A stretch of DNA of 32,984 bases from Oceanimonas marisflavi (GTDB taxonomy: Bacteria > Pseudomonadota > Gammaproteobacteria > Enterobacterales > Aeromonadaceae), in assembly GCF_003049725.1 (NCBI RefSeq), contig NZ_QAGM01000027.1, forward strand, positions 1 through 32,984, in the 5' to 3' direction. Below are positions 16,228 through 23,539 of the stretch, one piece after another. The position numbers were made by a program, and so were the translations under genes. Within the stretch, counting starts at the first letter, position 1, and every line of letters begins with the position of its first letter. The notes under the pieces are model-generated. The model worked only from the letters and a program-made list of their open reading frames with translations. It was not told where the DNA came from and made no database searches.

Positions 16228-17160
16228 TTATGTCTGGGCGCTCTGTACCGGCGTCTGATGCGTCGCGCTCTGACGAAAAGGATAACGGCGGAACGCCAGC
16301 ATTTTGCGCACCCCTTCCAGCACCAGCAACGCCACGGCAATCCAGATGGCGATAAAGGTGAACCATTCCTCACCGGCAATGGTTTCGCCCAGCACCAGGG
16401 ACACCACCACCAGCAGCACCGGCTCCACATACCCCAGCAGGCCAAACAGACTGAACGGCAGGCTGCGGCTGGCGAGAATGTAGCAGGCCAGGGCCAGGGC
16501 GCTGATCATGCCAAGACCCAGCACCAGCAGGTAAAGCAGCGGCCGCTCGCCAAAGACCGCCATCGGCGCGCCGGAGGCGGACACAAACCAGGCCGCCACC
16601 GGCAGCATCAACAGCATGTCACACCAGAGGCCCCCGAGGGTGTCATTCCCCAGCCAGCGCCGCCACACAAAATAAAGCGGGTAACCCAGGGCCACCACCA
16701 GGGTCTCCCAGGAGACACCGCCGGCGTGCCACACCTCGTTGGCCACCCCCAGGGCGGCAAAGGCCACCGCCAGCCATTGCAGCCGGGAGGGCCGCTCCTG
16801 ATAGAGAAACCGCCCCACCAGCACCAGCACCAGCGGCATCATGAAATAACCGAGCGACACCGCCAGCCCGCGGCCGTTGATGGGCGCCCACATAAAAATC
16901 CAAAGCTGCACCCCCACCAGAGCGGAAGACAGAGGCAGACCCAGCCACAGCACGGGGCGGGTTTTCAGTTGCGCAAACAGAGCAGTCACCAGGCGCCAGT
17001 CACCGCTGTAGAGCAGAAACAGGCCCAGACAGGGCATGGTCAGCAGCATGCGCCAGCCAAACACCACCTCACCGCTCATGGGCGTCATCAGACTGGCGTA
17101 GTAATACAACAGTGCAAACAACACCGATGAAAACACCGATAACGCAACCCCTCTGGCCAC
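16228..17160 (-). CDS. EamA-family transporter, RarD-like
   Basis: 310 residues with about ten membrane segments. Features of the RarD subgroup include the early SVLFALLYYYASLM, GWRMLLTMP and the LGYFMMPLVLVLVGRFLYQERPS block in the first repeat. The start is GTG at 17158-17160, strongly supported by AAGGAGGAA 7 nt upstream. The substrate is unknown; RarD was named from chloramphenicol sensitivity, but the physiological cargo is not settled. Confidence 0.87.
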   Translation of the reverse strand: MARGVALSVFSSVLFALLYYYASLMTPMSGEVVFGWRMLLTMPCLGLFLLYSGDWRLVTALFAQLKTRPVLWLGLPLSSALVGVQLWIFMWAPINGRGLAVSLGYFMMPLVLVLVGRFLYQERPSRLQWLAVAFAALGVANEVWHAGGVSWETLVVALGYPLYFVWRRWLGNDTLGGLWCDMLLMLPVAAWFVSASGAPMAVFGERPLLYLLVLGLGMISALALACYILASRSLPFSLFGLLGYVEPVLLVVVSLVLGETIAGEEWFTFIAIWIAVALLVLEGVRKMLAFRRYPFRQSATHQTPVQSAQT

Positions 17161-17180
17161 TCGCTTTCCTCCTTTCTGAT

Positions 17181-17239
17181 AATCAGGTCAAAATTTCGCG
17201 CGAAGCTTAACAGCTTTAAGTTGAAATATTGACCTGATT
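17181..17239. promoter_or_regulatory. Long inverted repeat between the RarD-like and lipoprotein genes
   Basis: The 16-base arm 17181-17196 (AATCAGGTCAAAATTT) matches the reverse complement of 17224-17239 at 15 of 16 positions, with 27 bases between. The arms lie in the upstream region of the leftward transporter, one of them right before its Shine-Dalgarno. They look like paired operators or a large stem-loop in its leader. Confidence 0.55.
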
Positions 17240-17269
17240 TAAAAAATAAAAGCAGGCATATTGCCGGCT

Positions 17270-17275
17270 TATAAT
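17270..17275 (+). promoter_or_regulatory. Possible -10 element for the rightward lipoprotein transcript
   Basis: A perfect TATAAT occurs within an AT-rich stretch. No good -35 stands 16-18 bp upstream, so this is a weak promoter call. Confidence 0.35.
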
Positions 17276-17363
17276 AAAAACAACAGTGCATCATTTTCAT
17301 TAACACCGGATTCACCAAAACATCATCACCGGCAACTTTCGGCTCGCCATACTGAGGAGGAAC

Positions 17364-17408
17364 ATGACGCTGCCGCCGGCGGTTTTCCCGGGCTGGTTAC
17401 CGGTATAA
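17364..17408 (+). CDS. 14-codon micro-ORF, candidate leader peptide
   Basis: ATG at 17364 is 3 nt after GAGGAGGAA, one of the stronger ribosome sites in the window. The peptide is MTLPPAVFPGWLPV, with four prolines, two of them consecutive. It ends 31 bases before the lipoprotein ATG. Such placement fits a regulatory leader or translational coupling. It could equally be a chance frame, since 14 codons are easily open. Confidence 0.35.
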   Translation: MTLPPAVFPGWLPV

Positions 17409-17439
17409 GCTGACCCTGAATATTAGTCTGGAGATAGGT

Positions 17440-18297
17440 ATGCTGCGTCACGGTTATATTCTGCTGCTGTTGTTACTCACCGCCTGTGCCGGCGCCGGTG
17501 ACCGGCGCCTGGTGCTGGACGCCGCCGGCAGTTTTCCCGCCGCACTGTCGGAAAGCTCCGGGCTGGTGGCCTGGCCAGAAGGCGGTTTTATCAGCCACAA
17601 CGACAGCGGCAAGGCCGCCGAGCTGTTTGTGCTCGATCAACAGGGCGGGCTCAGGTACCGGCTGCCGGTGGCCGCTCCCAACCGGGACTGGGAAGATATC
17701 GCCCGCCATGGCAACACCCTCTATCTGGCCGATACCGGCAACAACGGCGGCCGGCGCCGGGATCTGCGCATTTTCAGACTGGAGCTGAGCGCAGAGGATG
17801 CCGGCATACCGGTCACCCTGCCGGTCCGCTACCGGGAGCAACTCAATTTTCAGCCGCCCCGGTACCAGCACAACTTTGACGCCGAGGCCCTGGCCTGGGT
17901 CAATGGCGAGCTGTGGCTGTTCACCAAACGCTGGCTGGATCAGCAAAGTGCCCTTTATCGCCTGGATCCCGGCGGCAATTCAGACCCACTCACCGAGTGG
18001 CAGCGGCTCAATCCGCACATGCTGGTAACCGGCGCCGACTTTGACGCCGCCAGCCAGACCCTGCTGCTGGTGGGCTACAGCCGCAGTCTGTTCGATCGCC
18101 GGGCCTTTGCCTGGCTTTACCCGGTACGGGACAAACGGGTAGTGGAAAGTGCCGGACGACGCTTTCGCCTGAACGAAACCGGCCAGTTCGAGGCCATTGC
18201 TCTGGGGGAAGACGGCCATGTTTATCTGTCCCGGGAAGGCGCCGCTCCCCAGCTGTTTCGAAGCCGGCTGCCCCTGAGCCGGCTTCAGGCCCGTTAA
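17440..18297 (+). CDS. Beta-propeller-like lipoprotein of unknown function
   Basis: 285 residues with a lipoprotein signal, LLTAC (Cys at about 16). The mature protein has repeated propeller-like strands and conserved-looking segments: GGFISHNDSG, NRDWEDIARHGNTLYLADTGNN and FDAEALAWVNGELWLFTKRW, the last repeating the idea of an acidic strand end followed by a Trp/Leu-rich strand. These resemble uncharacterised propeller proteins of the esterase/phytase-like type, but I see no catalytic signature. GGAG lies 6 nt before the ATG. It is 47 bases upstream of the EAL-CBS-GGDEF gene on the same strand. Confidence 0.7.
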   Translation: MLRHGYILLLLLLTACAGAGDRRLVLDAAGSFPAALSESSGLVAWPEGGFISHNDSGKAAELFVLDQQGGLRYRLPVAAPNRDWEDIARHGNTLYLADTGNNGGRRRDLRIFRLELSAEDAGIPVTLPVRYREQLNFQPPRYQHNFDAEALAWVNGELWLFTKRWLDQQSALYRLDPGGNSDPLTEWQRLNPHMLVTGADFDAASQTLLLVGYSRSLFDRRAFAWLYPVRDKRVVESAGRRFRLNETGQFEAIALGEDGHVYLSREGAAPQLFRSRLPLSRLQAR

Positions 18298-18344
18298 ACA
18301 AGGCATGCGTTCCTGTCATATTTAATTAACAACAACGCCATAAA

Positions 18345-20171
18345 GTGAAGGCATCTGCGCTCACCATTAAGTTTCAAATGTTTCCACTACAGAGTGTCGG
18401 CGACGATGTTGCCGGCCTGATCGCCGAGGGCCGGCTGTACCCGTTATTTCAGCCCATTATGGATGTCAGGGCCGGGCGTCTGCTTGGCCATGAGGCGCTG
18501 ATCCGCGGACCCGCCGGCCACCGGCTGGAACGGCCGGTGGCCCTGTTTGCCGAAGCCGGCAAACAGGGCCTGCTGTCGGAGCTGGATCTGGCCTGTCGTC
18601 AGGCAGCCCTGCACCGTTACCACGAGCTGAACATCAGCAACAGCCTTTTTATTAACGTTAACCCCAATGTGCTGCTCGACAAGCGCCATCCCAGAGGCTG
18701 TACCCGACGGCTGGCGGAAGCGCTGAATATTTCCCCGGAGCGCATCGTCATCGAGCTCTCGGAGCAACATGCGGTACAGGATACCGATGCACTCAAGAAG
18801 GCCCTCAGATACTACCGGCAGCTGGGCTTTCGCATTGCCATCGACGATCTCGGCGCCGGCTATTCGGGACTCAAACTGTGGTCGGAAATCGCTCCCGACT
18901 TCATCAAGATAGACAGGCACTTCATTCACCAAATCAATCAGGATCCGGTGAAACGGGAATTTGTACAGAGCATTGCCGCCCTGGCCCGCAGCATGAACTC
19001 GGCCGTGATTGCCGAAGGTATTGAAACCCGGGCCGAGCTGGAGCAGTTAAAGGAGCTGGGCATCCACTACTGTCAGGGGTTCTGGCTGGGACGCCCTGAG
19101 CCCACCCCCATCACCTCGGTGCCGGCCTTTGTACCCACAGGCGAAGGCTTCGTACCCCATCGCCCCCAGGATACGGTGGAAAGCCTGGCCCGTACCATTC
19201 CTGCCATGGATGTGAGTGAGCACCTGGAAAGCGCCTTTGAGCGACTGCTGGCCGATAACCAGTTGTACTCCATTCCGGTATTGGCTCAGGGCATGCCGGT
19301 GGGCATGCTGCACCGTTCGCGGGTCATGGAGCTGTATTCCACCCCCTTTGGCCGGGCCCTGAACGCCAACAAGCCGGTGACCCGGGCCATGGATACCCAA
19401 CCGGTTATCGTGGACCGGCACACCCCTCTGGAACGGGTCAGCCACCTGATCACCGATGACGACACCGTTATCGCCCGCCAGCATTTTATCATTACCCACA
19501 ACGGCCATTATCATGGCCTGGGCTCGGTACGGGGCTTGCTGCGTACCATTACCGAACAACGGCTGCTGCACGCCCGTTACGCCAATCCGCTCACTCAGCT
19601 GCCGGGCAATGTGCCCATTTACCGGGAAATTGACGAGGCACTGCGGCAACAGCGGAATTTTTACGTGGCCTACTTTGATCTGAACCACTTCAAGCCCTAT
19701 AACGACGTTTATGGTTACGCTCAGGGCGACAAGGTACTGCAATGGGTAGCACGGCTGCTGCTGCAGATCATTGGTGGCGCCGGCCAGTTTCTGGGCCATG
19801 TGGGCGGTGACGACTTTGTGGCGGTGTTTGACGCTCACTGCGACTGGCGGCAACTGTGCAGCGAAGTGATATACCGTTTTGACGAAGAAATTACCGGCTT
19901 TTACAAGGCCGAAGACCGGCTGCGCCGGGGCATGGTGGCGCCTTCCCGCAACGGTGAATTGCAGCGTTATTCGCTGCTGGGCATCGCCATTGGGGTGGTG
20001 CACCCGGATCCGGCCCGTTGCCATTCTCACGACGACGTGGCGCTGCTGGCCAGCGCCGCCAAGCACGCCGCCAAATGCAATGAACAAAGCGGTTTTTGTT
20101 TCAGCCCGGAGCGAGCCCCTCACCTGCAGACCCCCTTGCAGCCCCCCCTTACGGAGCTGCCGGATCAATGA
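18345..20171 (+). CDS. EAL-CBS-GGDEF cyclic-di-GMP protein
   Basis: 608 residues, apparently cytoplasmic. The EAL domain (about 28-255) has EAL at 50-52 and all key segments: NVNPN, IELSE, DDLGAG (D167, D168), K188 in IKID, E224 in AEGIE and Q244 in CQGFWLGRP. It is probably an active phosphodiesterase. A CBS-pair-like region (about 275-400) may sense adenine nucleotides. A C-terminal GGDEF-like domain (about 410-585) has GGDDF at 487-491, so cyclase activity is uncertain and a regulatory role is possible. The GTG start at 18345 has a weak ribosome site; ATG at 18378 is an alternative. The 3' end overlaps the convergent EncFtn-like gene by 7 bases. Confidence 0.88.
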   Translation: MKASALTIKFQMFPLQSVGDDVAGLIAEGRLYPLFQPIMDVRAGRLLGHEALIRGPAGHRLERPVALFAEAGKQGLLSELDLACRQAALHRYHELNISNSLFINVNPNVLLDKRHPRGCTRRLAEALNISPERIVIELSEQHAVQDTDALKKALRYYRQLGFRIAIDDLGAGYSGLKLWSEIAPDFIKIDRHFIHQINQDPVKREFVQSIAALARSMNSAVIAEGIETRAELEQLKELGIHYCQGFWLGRPEPTPITSVPAFVPTGEGFVPHRPQDTVESLARTIPAMDVSEHLESAFERLLADNQLYSIPVLAQGMPVGMLHRSRVMELYSTPFGRALNANKPVTRAMDTQPVIVDRHTPLERVSHLITDDDTVIARQHFIITHNGHYHGLGSVRGLLRTITEQRLLHARYANPLTQLPGNVPIYREIDEALRQQRNFYVAYFDLNHFKPYNDVYGYAQGDKVLQWVARLLLQIIGGAGQFLGHVGGDDFVAVFDAHCDWRQLCSEVIYRFDEEITGFYKAEDRLRRGMVAPSRNGELQRYSLLGIAIGVVHPDPARCHSHDDVALLASAAKHAAKCNEQSGFCFSPERAPHLQTPLQPPLTELPDQ

Positions 20172-20452
20172 TCACAGATCTTGCCACTGGTAAACAGGTA
20201 GTCTTTCAGCTCCTTGTCAAAGGTGGGATCCCGGCGGCGTATCCATTCCAGCACCATGGCGGCGTGCTCTTTCTCTTCATCGCGGTTATGGGCCAGAATG
20301 GCCTTGAGTTCGGGATCCCTGCAGGCATCCACCCGCTGGTTATACCAGTCTACCGCTTCCAGCTCTTCCATTAACGAGGTGATGGCCCTGTGCATGTCCC
20401 GGGTGTCATCGCTGAGCTCGTCGATGGGCTCGTGATAACCTTCGTTCGCCAT
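20165..20452 (-). CDS. Encapsulated-ferritin-like (EncFtn) protein without cargo tail
   Basis: 95 residues. It aligns along its length with the ferroxidase domain of Rhodospirillum rubrum EncFtn: RAI.S.MEELEAVDWY.QRVDA, then ILAHNRDEEKEHAAM.LEW. Equivalents of the ferroxidase ligands are E30, E60 and H63, with W36 and Y37 also kept. The family forms ring-shaped decamers with iron sites at dimer interfaces and oxidises Fe(II). The protein stops at YLFTSGKICDH, so the C-terminal encapsulin targeting peptide of R. rubrum EncFtn is missing, and no encapsulin gene is in the window. AAGGAG precedes the ATG. Confidence 0.88.
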   Translation of the reverse strand: MANEGYHEPIDELSDDTRDMHRAITSLMEELEAVDWYNQRVDACRDPELKAILAHNRDEEKEHAAMVLEWIRRRDPTFDKELKDYLFTSGKICDH

Positions 20453-20560
20453 AATGGGCTCCTTGTGTTGGTGAGTTCACACTGTTATTGAGTCTGGCCA
20501 AGACCGGGGACTTTGCAACCCGAGTGAGTACAGCCGATCTGCGTTTACGGGAATACATTG

Positions 20561-20582
20561 AAAAAAGGCGCCTGACGGCGCC
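20561..20582 (-). terminator. Rho-independent terminator of the alcohol dehydrogenase gene
   Basis: GGCGCC-TGAC-GGCGCC with six A residues on the plus-strand side (20561-20566), giving a U-run for leftward transcription. It closes the aldehyde/alcohol dehydrogenase operon. The rest of the 20453-20623 gap shows no gene. Confidence 0.85.
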
Positions 20583-20623
20583 AATGCAGGCGAGCCGCCT
20601 GCGTTCCACTTTTTAAAGGTATT

Positions 20624-21775
20624 TCAGAACGCGGCCTTAAAGATGCCGACCACTTCATCGTGGCTGGGCTGCACCGGGTTGGTCAGGCCGCAGGCGTCCT
20701 TCATGGCGTTGCGGGCCAGCTCGGCAAAGTCGCTTTCCTTTACCTTGAGCTCACTGAGGCCGGCGGGAATGCCCACTTCCCGGGCCAGCCGTTCAATGGC
20801 GGCAATGCAGCGGTCCGCGCCCTGCTGCTCGGTCAGCCCCTGTACCTCTTCACCCAGGGCGGCAGCCACCTCGGCAAGTCGGGCGGCGGCCACCCGGCTG
20901 TTAAAGCGCTGTACGTGGGGCAGCAACACGGCGTTGCACACCCCATGAGGCAGATCGTAGAAGCCGCCCAGCTGGTGGGCCATGGCGTGCACATAACCCA
21001 GCGAGGCGTTGTTAAAGGCCATGCCCGCCAGCAGCTGGGCATAGGCCATGTTGTTGCGGGCTTCCATATCGGCGCCGTTGGCCACCACCCTGGCCAGGTT
21101 TCGGCTGATCAGGGTAATGGCCTTGATGGCACAGGCGTCGGTAATGGGGTTGGCGGCGGTGGACACATAGGCTTCCACGGCATGAGTGAGCGCATCCATG
21201 CCGGTGGCGGCGGTGAGCGACGCCGGCATGTTTTTCATCAGAAACGGGTCGTTCACCGACAGCACAGGGGTCACGTGCTTGTCGACGATGGCCATTTTGA
21301 TGTGGGTGCGCTCGTCGGTAATGATGCAGAAGCGGGTGATCTCCGAAGCGGTGCCGGCGGTGGTGTTAATGGCCACCAGCGGCAGCTGGGGTTTGGCGGA
21401 CTGATCAACCCCTTCATAGTCGCGAATATCGCCGCCGTTGCTGGCCACCAGGGCGATGGCCTTGGCGCAGTCGTGGGGCGAGCCGCCGCCCAGGGAGATC
21501 ACGAAATCGCACTGTTTTTGCTGAAGCATAGCCAGGCCCGCCTCCACGTTGCCGGTGGTGGGGTTGGCCTGCACGCCGTCAAAGATGCTGGCCTGAATGT
21601 CCCTGGCCGCCAGTGCCTGCTGCAGCTGGCCGGCGTAACCCAGCTCCACCAGGGGCCTGTCGGTCACGATCAGGGCATGACGAAAACCGGACTCGCTGAC
21701 CTGATTGACCGCCTGCTCCAGGGCGCCGTCGCCGATCAGATTGACGGAGGGCATAAAAAAGATTGCTGTGCTCAT
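20624..21775 (-). CDS. Iron-containing alcohol dehydrogenase (AdhB/YiaY type)
   Basis: 383 residues, full length for group III metal-dependent ADHs. NAD-binding [11 protein letters not shown] is at about residues 96-106. The metal-binding region includes [15 protein letters not shown] and [16 protein letters not shown], with the His and Asp ligands in place. It oxidises short primary alcohols to aldehydes with NAD. AGGAG stands 8 nt before the ATG. It lies 30 bases downstream of the aldehyde dehydrogenase gene and shares its sigma-54 promoter, so the pair converts alcohol to acid in two steps. Confidence 0.92.
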   Translation of the reverse strand: MSTAIFFMPSVNLIGDGALEQAVNQVSESGFRHALIVTDRPLVELGYAGQLQQALAARDIQASIFDGVQANPTTGNVEAGLAMLQQKQCDFVISLGGGSPHDCAKAIALVASNGGDIRDYEGVDQSAKPQLPLVAINTTAGTASEITRFCIITDERTHIKMAIVDKHVTPVLSVNDPFLMKNMPASLTAATGMDALTHAVEAYVSTAANPITDACAIKAITLISRNLARVVANGADMEARNNMAYAQLLAGMAFNNASLGYVHAMAHQLGGFYDLPHGVCNAVLLPHVQRFNSRVAAARLAEVAAALGEEVQGLTEQQGADRCIAAIERLAREVGIPAGLSELKVKESDFAELARNAMKDACGLTNPVQPSHDEVVGIFKAAF

Positions 21776-21805
21776 GGGTTTGCTCCTGTTATTGAGGCCG
21801 AAGCC

Positions 21806-23323
21806 TCAGAAAAAGCCCAGGGGATTGCTGCTGTAGCTGACCAGCATGCACTTGGTGAGCTGGTAGTGATCCAGCATCATCTTGTGGGTTTCCCGGCCGA
21901 TGCCCGATTTTTTGTAGCCCCCAAAGGCGGCATGGGCAGGATAGGCGTGGTAGCAGTTCATCCATACCCGGCCGGCCTGAATACCCCGGGCCATGCGGTA
22001 GGCGCGGTTTACATCCCGGGTCCAGACCCCGGCGCCCAGGCCAAACTCGGTATCGTTGGCAATGGCCAGGGCCTCGGCCTCGTCTCTGAAGGTGGTGACC
22101 CCCACCGCCGGGCCGAAGATCTCTTCCTGAAACACCCGCATGTGGTTGCAGCCCTGAAAGATGGTGGGCTGAATGTAGAAGCCGTTTTCCAGCCCGCTGA
22201 TGGAATTGGCCTGGCCCCCCAGCAGCATTTGCGCGCCTTCGGAGCGACCCACTTCCAGATAGCCGAGAATACGGTCGAACTGCTCCCGTGAGGCCTGGGC
22301 GCCTACCTGGGTTTCGGTGTCGAGGGGGTTGCCCTGCCTGATCTCCCGGCCCCGCGCCAGCACCCGCTCCATAAAGTCGTCATAAATGCTTTCCTGCACC
22401 AGCGCCCGGGACGGACAGGTACAGACCTCGCCCTGGTTAAAGAAGGTCAGCAGCATGCCTTCAATGCACTTGTCCACGAACTCGGGCTCAAAGCGCAGCA
22501 CGTCTTCAAAGAAGATGTTGGGGGACTTGCCGCCCAGCTCCACGGTGGACGGAATAAGCCGTTCGGCGGCGGCCTTGAGAATGTGCTGGCCCACGGGGGT
22601 GGAGCCGGTAAAGGCCAGCTTGGCGATGCCGGGGTGGCGCAAAATGGCTTCGCCCGCTTCCGGGCCCAGGCCGTTGACCACGTTGATCACCCCCGGCGGC
22701 AGCAGATCGCCGATCAGCTCCATTAATACCAGAATGGAGGCCGGAGTCTGCTCGGCGGGCTTGAGCACGGTGCAGCAGCCCGCAGCCAGCACAGGCGCCA
22801 GCTTCCAGGCGGCCATCAGCAGCGGAAAGTTCCAGGGAATGATCTGCCCCACCACCCCTACCGGCTCGCGAAAGTGATACACGGCGGTGCCCGCATCCAG
22901 CTCGGCGGCGCTGCCTTCCTGAGCGCGAATGGCACCGGCGAAATAACGGAAGTGATCCACCACCAGGGGAATGTCGGCGGCCAGGGTTTCCCGCACCGCC
23001 TTGCCGTTGTCCCAGGTTTCCGCCACCGCCAGCATTTCCTTGTTTTGCTCAATGCGATCGGCAATGCGCAGCATCAGGTTGGCGCGCTCCGCCGGCGGCG
23101 TGGTGCCCCAGCCGGCAAAGGCCTGAGTGGCAGCCCTGACCGCCAGATCCACGTCATCGGCGTCGGAGCGGGGCACCTCACAGAATACGGCGCCATTCAC
23201 CGGCGAGGTGTTGTCCATGTAGCGGCCATTGATCGGTGCGATCCACTCACCGCCAATATAGTTCTGATAACGGGCCTTGAAGCTGACAACGGCGCCGGGT
23301 TGACCAGGTTGCTGATAGATCAT
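21806..23323 (-). CDS. NAD(P)-dependent aldehyde dehydrogenase (AldB/ExaC-like)
   Basis: 505 residues. Typical ALDH landmarks: [20 protein letters not shown], the catalytic-base motif VELGGKSPN, and [12 protein letters not shown] with the nucleophilic Cys. The double-Cys CTC version and the overall length match the acetaldehyde dehydrogenases AldB of E. coli and ExaC of Pseudomonas. It oxidises acetaldehyde or similar to the acid. AAGGAG precedes the ATG. First gene of the operon, 32 bases after the predicted sigma-54 start. Confidence 0.93.
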   Translation of the reverse strand: MIYQQPGQPGAVVSFKARYQNYIGGEWIAPINGRYMDNTSPVNGAVFCEVPRSDADDVDLAVRAATQAFAGWGTTPPAERANLMLRIADRIEQNKEMLAVAETWDNGKAVRETLAADIPLVVDHFRYFAGAIRAQEGSAAELDAGTAVYHFREPVGVVGQIIPWNFPLLMAAWKLAPVLAAGCCTVLKPAEQTPASILVLMELIGDLLPPGVINVVNGLGPEAGEAILRHPGIAKLAFTGSTPVGQHILKAAAERLIPSTVELGGKSPNIFFEDVLRFEPEFVDKCIEGMLLTFFNQGEVCTCPSRALVQESIYDDFMERVLARGREIRQGNPLDTETQVGAQASREQFDRILGYLEVGRSEGAQMLLGGQANSISGLENGFYIQPTIFQGCNHMRVFQEEIFGPAVGVTTFRDEAEALAIANDTEFGLGAGVWTRDVNRAYRMARGIQAGRVWMNCYHAYPAHAAFGGYKKSGIGRETHKMMLDHYQLTKCMLVSYSSNPLGFF

Positions 23324-23342
23324 GGTGCTCTCCTTGCTGAGT

Positions 23343-23350
23343 GTGTTCAG
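23343..23350 (+). repeat. GTGTTCAG repeat, copy 1
   Basis: One of three identical octamers in the divergent 23324-23539 region. This copy lies downstream of the sigma-54 promoter, in the aldehyde dehydrogenase leader. Confidence 0.35.
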
Positions 23351-23365
23351 TGACGGTCTGGACAG

Positions 23366-23381
23366 TGCAAGGGCGATGCCA
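23366..23381 (-). promoter_or_regulatory. Sigma-54 (-24/-12) promoter of the aldehyde/alcohol dehydrogenase operon
   Basis: On the minus strand the sequence reads TGGCATCGCCCTTGCA. Both TGGCA and TTGCA are perfect and the GG-GC spacing is the required one. Transcription would start near 23355, about 32 bases before the aldehyde dehydrogenase ATG. The divergent gene is a sigma-54 activator, which makes the call coherent. Confidence 0.82.
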
Positions 23382-23491
23382 GCTTTACATTTTCATAACA
23401 AACAAAGGCGCAGGCCTTATGTTGCAAGGCATTGCCGGCTACACTGGGGCACAAGATTCGCTGGCCCGTTTTCAGCGAGCTGTAGCGCGAG

Positions 23492-23519
23492 TGTACGGGT
23501 GTTCAGTACAAGTGTTCAG
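23492..23519. promoter_or_regulatory. Candidate upstream activator site
   Basis: TGTAC (23492-23496) and GTACA (23506-23510) form an inverted repeat. It is interleaved with two GTGTTCAG direct repeats (23499-23506 and 23512-23519, period 13). The block lies about 110-165 bp upstream of the sigma-54 promoter, the usual place for an enhancer site, and just ahead of the activator's own start. Confidence 0.45.
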
Positions 23520-23539
23520 ATTCCGCACAGGCGAAGAGA

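Noticed and set aside
15319-17160. Tandem duplication of EamA transporters
   Set aside because: The two proteins are in convergent orientation and belong to different subgroups with little visible similarity, so chance proximity is more likely.
20660-22291. Plus-strand 543-codon open frame across the two dehydrogenase genes
   Set aside because: It spans two unrelated antisense genes and their junction, so it cannot be a real protein.
23423-23438. Second sigma-54-like sequence (minus strand, CCGGCAATGCCTTGCA)
   Set aside because: The GG to GC spacing is one base short of the strict -24/-12 requirement, and a better match exists at 23366-23381.
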